DNA of 6,897 nucleotides from CAZTZL01 sp964537715. Its GTDB lineage: Bacteria > Zhuqueibacterota > QNDG01 > DSAB01. Position numbers and translations under genes: made by a program. Location of the stretch: NCBI GenBank assembly GCA_964537715.1, contig CAZIAH010000158.1, positions 1 through 6,897 on the forward strand, given 5' to 3'. Below, one piece after another: positions 6,532 through 6,897 of this stretch. The notes below the pieces were generated by a model. The model saw nothing but the letters and a program-made list of their open reading frames with translations, did no database searches and was not told the origin of the DNA. Position 1 is the first letter of the stretch, and the number at the start of each line of letters is the position of its first letter.

Positions 6532-6897
6532 ATGAAAACAGTAACAACCATACTCATCGTTACACTCCTTACCTTTGCCGGTTGTGGAAAACAAAAAACT
6601 CCGTCTCCCAAAGTGGACCTCCACTCTGCAGTCGTGACGGACAATCTTGAAGTCATCCGGCAACACATCAAAGCGGGCACGGATTTGAATGTCTTGGAGC
6701 CTTCTCGTGCATCCACGCCGTTGATCACGGCCGCGGCCCTCGGCAAGACCGAAGCTGCTAAACTCCTGATCAAAGCAGGAGTTGACCTGAACTATCAGAA
6801 TGCTGATGGTTCCACTGCGCTTCATACAGCTGCTGCATTCAATAGGCCGGACATCGCCAAACTCCTGATTAACGCCGGGATCGATCTGAACCGTCAG
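6532..6897 (+). CDS. Ankyrin-repeat lipoprotein, 3' end outside the window
   Basis: The first 122 residues of a lipoprotein; the reading frame is still open at the window edge. The signal sequence (TTILIVTLLTFAGC) ends in a lipobox with Cys18, where the -3 residue is Phe rather than the usual Leu. After a short linker (GKQKTPSPK) come ankyrin repeats of 33-34 residues: a first degenerate one (about 30-53, ending AGTDLN), a second (62-87, TPLITAAALGKTEAAKLLIK then AGVDLN) and a third (95-120, TALHTAAAFNRPDIAKLLIN then AGIDLN). Ankyrin repeats bind proteins, so a periplasmic or outer-membrane-anchored scaffold or inhibitor role is likely but unproven. The start has AAAGGA at 6518-6523. It lies 95 bases after the four-helix protein, and the codons look more GC-rich than in that neighbour, so it may be a separate transcription unit. 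Confidence 0.88.
   Translation, partial: MKTVTTILIVTLLTFAGCGKQKTPSPKVDLHSAVVTDNLEVIRQHIKAGTDLNVLEPSRASTPLITAAALGKTEAAKLLIKAGVDLNYQNADGSTALHTAAAFNRPDIAKLLINAGIDLNRQ

Noticed and set aside
6433..6825. Open frame on the minus strand over the ankyrin gene start
   Set aside because: It overlaps a gene with ribosome binding site, lipobox and ankyrin repeats, and its own translation resembles no protein.

Overview
The window is about 6.9 kb of moderately AT-rich bacterial DNA. It carries nine protein-coding genes, all on the + strand and the last one cut by the window edge. No RNA gene, IS element, CRISPR array or origin was seen. A beta-barrel outer-membrane protein and a lipoprotein indicate a diderm (Gram-negative-type) host. 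Clear Shine-Dalgarno sequences (AAAGGAG, AAAGGAGG, AGGAGGA, AAAAAGGAGG) precede most genes, which argues against a typical Bacteroidetes. Something like Calditrichota, Marinimicrobia, Ignavibacteria or a spirochaete would fit, but the sequence does not settle the phylum.

Layout. 77-1009 is a secreted alpha/beta hydrolase of the hormone-sensitive-lipase/esterase type. 1010-1103 is a spacer with a perfect 9-bp GC-rich inverted repeat. 1104-1658 is a small outer-membrane beta-barrel, probably starting at a TTG. 1765-2364 is an unassigned six-helix membrane protein, followed by a 172-bp spacer without a convincing promoter or terminator. 2537-5935 is the main feature of the window: two consecutive copies of a two-gene module, each a six-helix DUF4386-type membrane protein followed by a zinc-free MDR (quinone-oxidoreductase-like) NAD(P)H oxidoreductase. 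5984-6436 is a four-helix membrane protein of unknown family. 6532-6897 is the start of an ankyrin-repeat lipoprotein that runs off the window.

How the genes may work together. From 2537 to 6436 the genes are tightly packed (gaps of 11, 31, 0 and 48 bases), so they probably form one operon. The repeated pairing of a DUF4386 membrane protein with an MDR reductase suggests the two products act together, perhaps a soluble reductase working on a membrane-associated or lipophilic substrate. That is inference; no biochemical role is known to me for DUF4386. The two MDR proteins are clearly paralogous, while the two DUF4386 proteins are very diverged. The duplication is therefore old, or the second pair was acquired separately. 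I found no evidence for a defence system or a mobile element.
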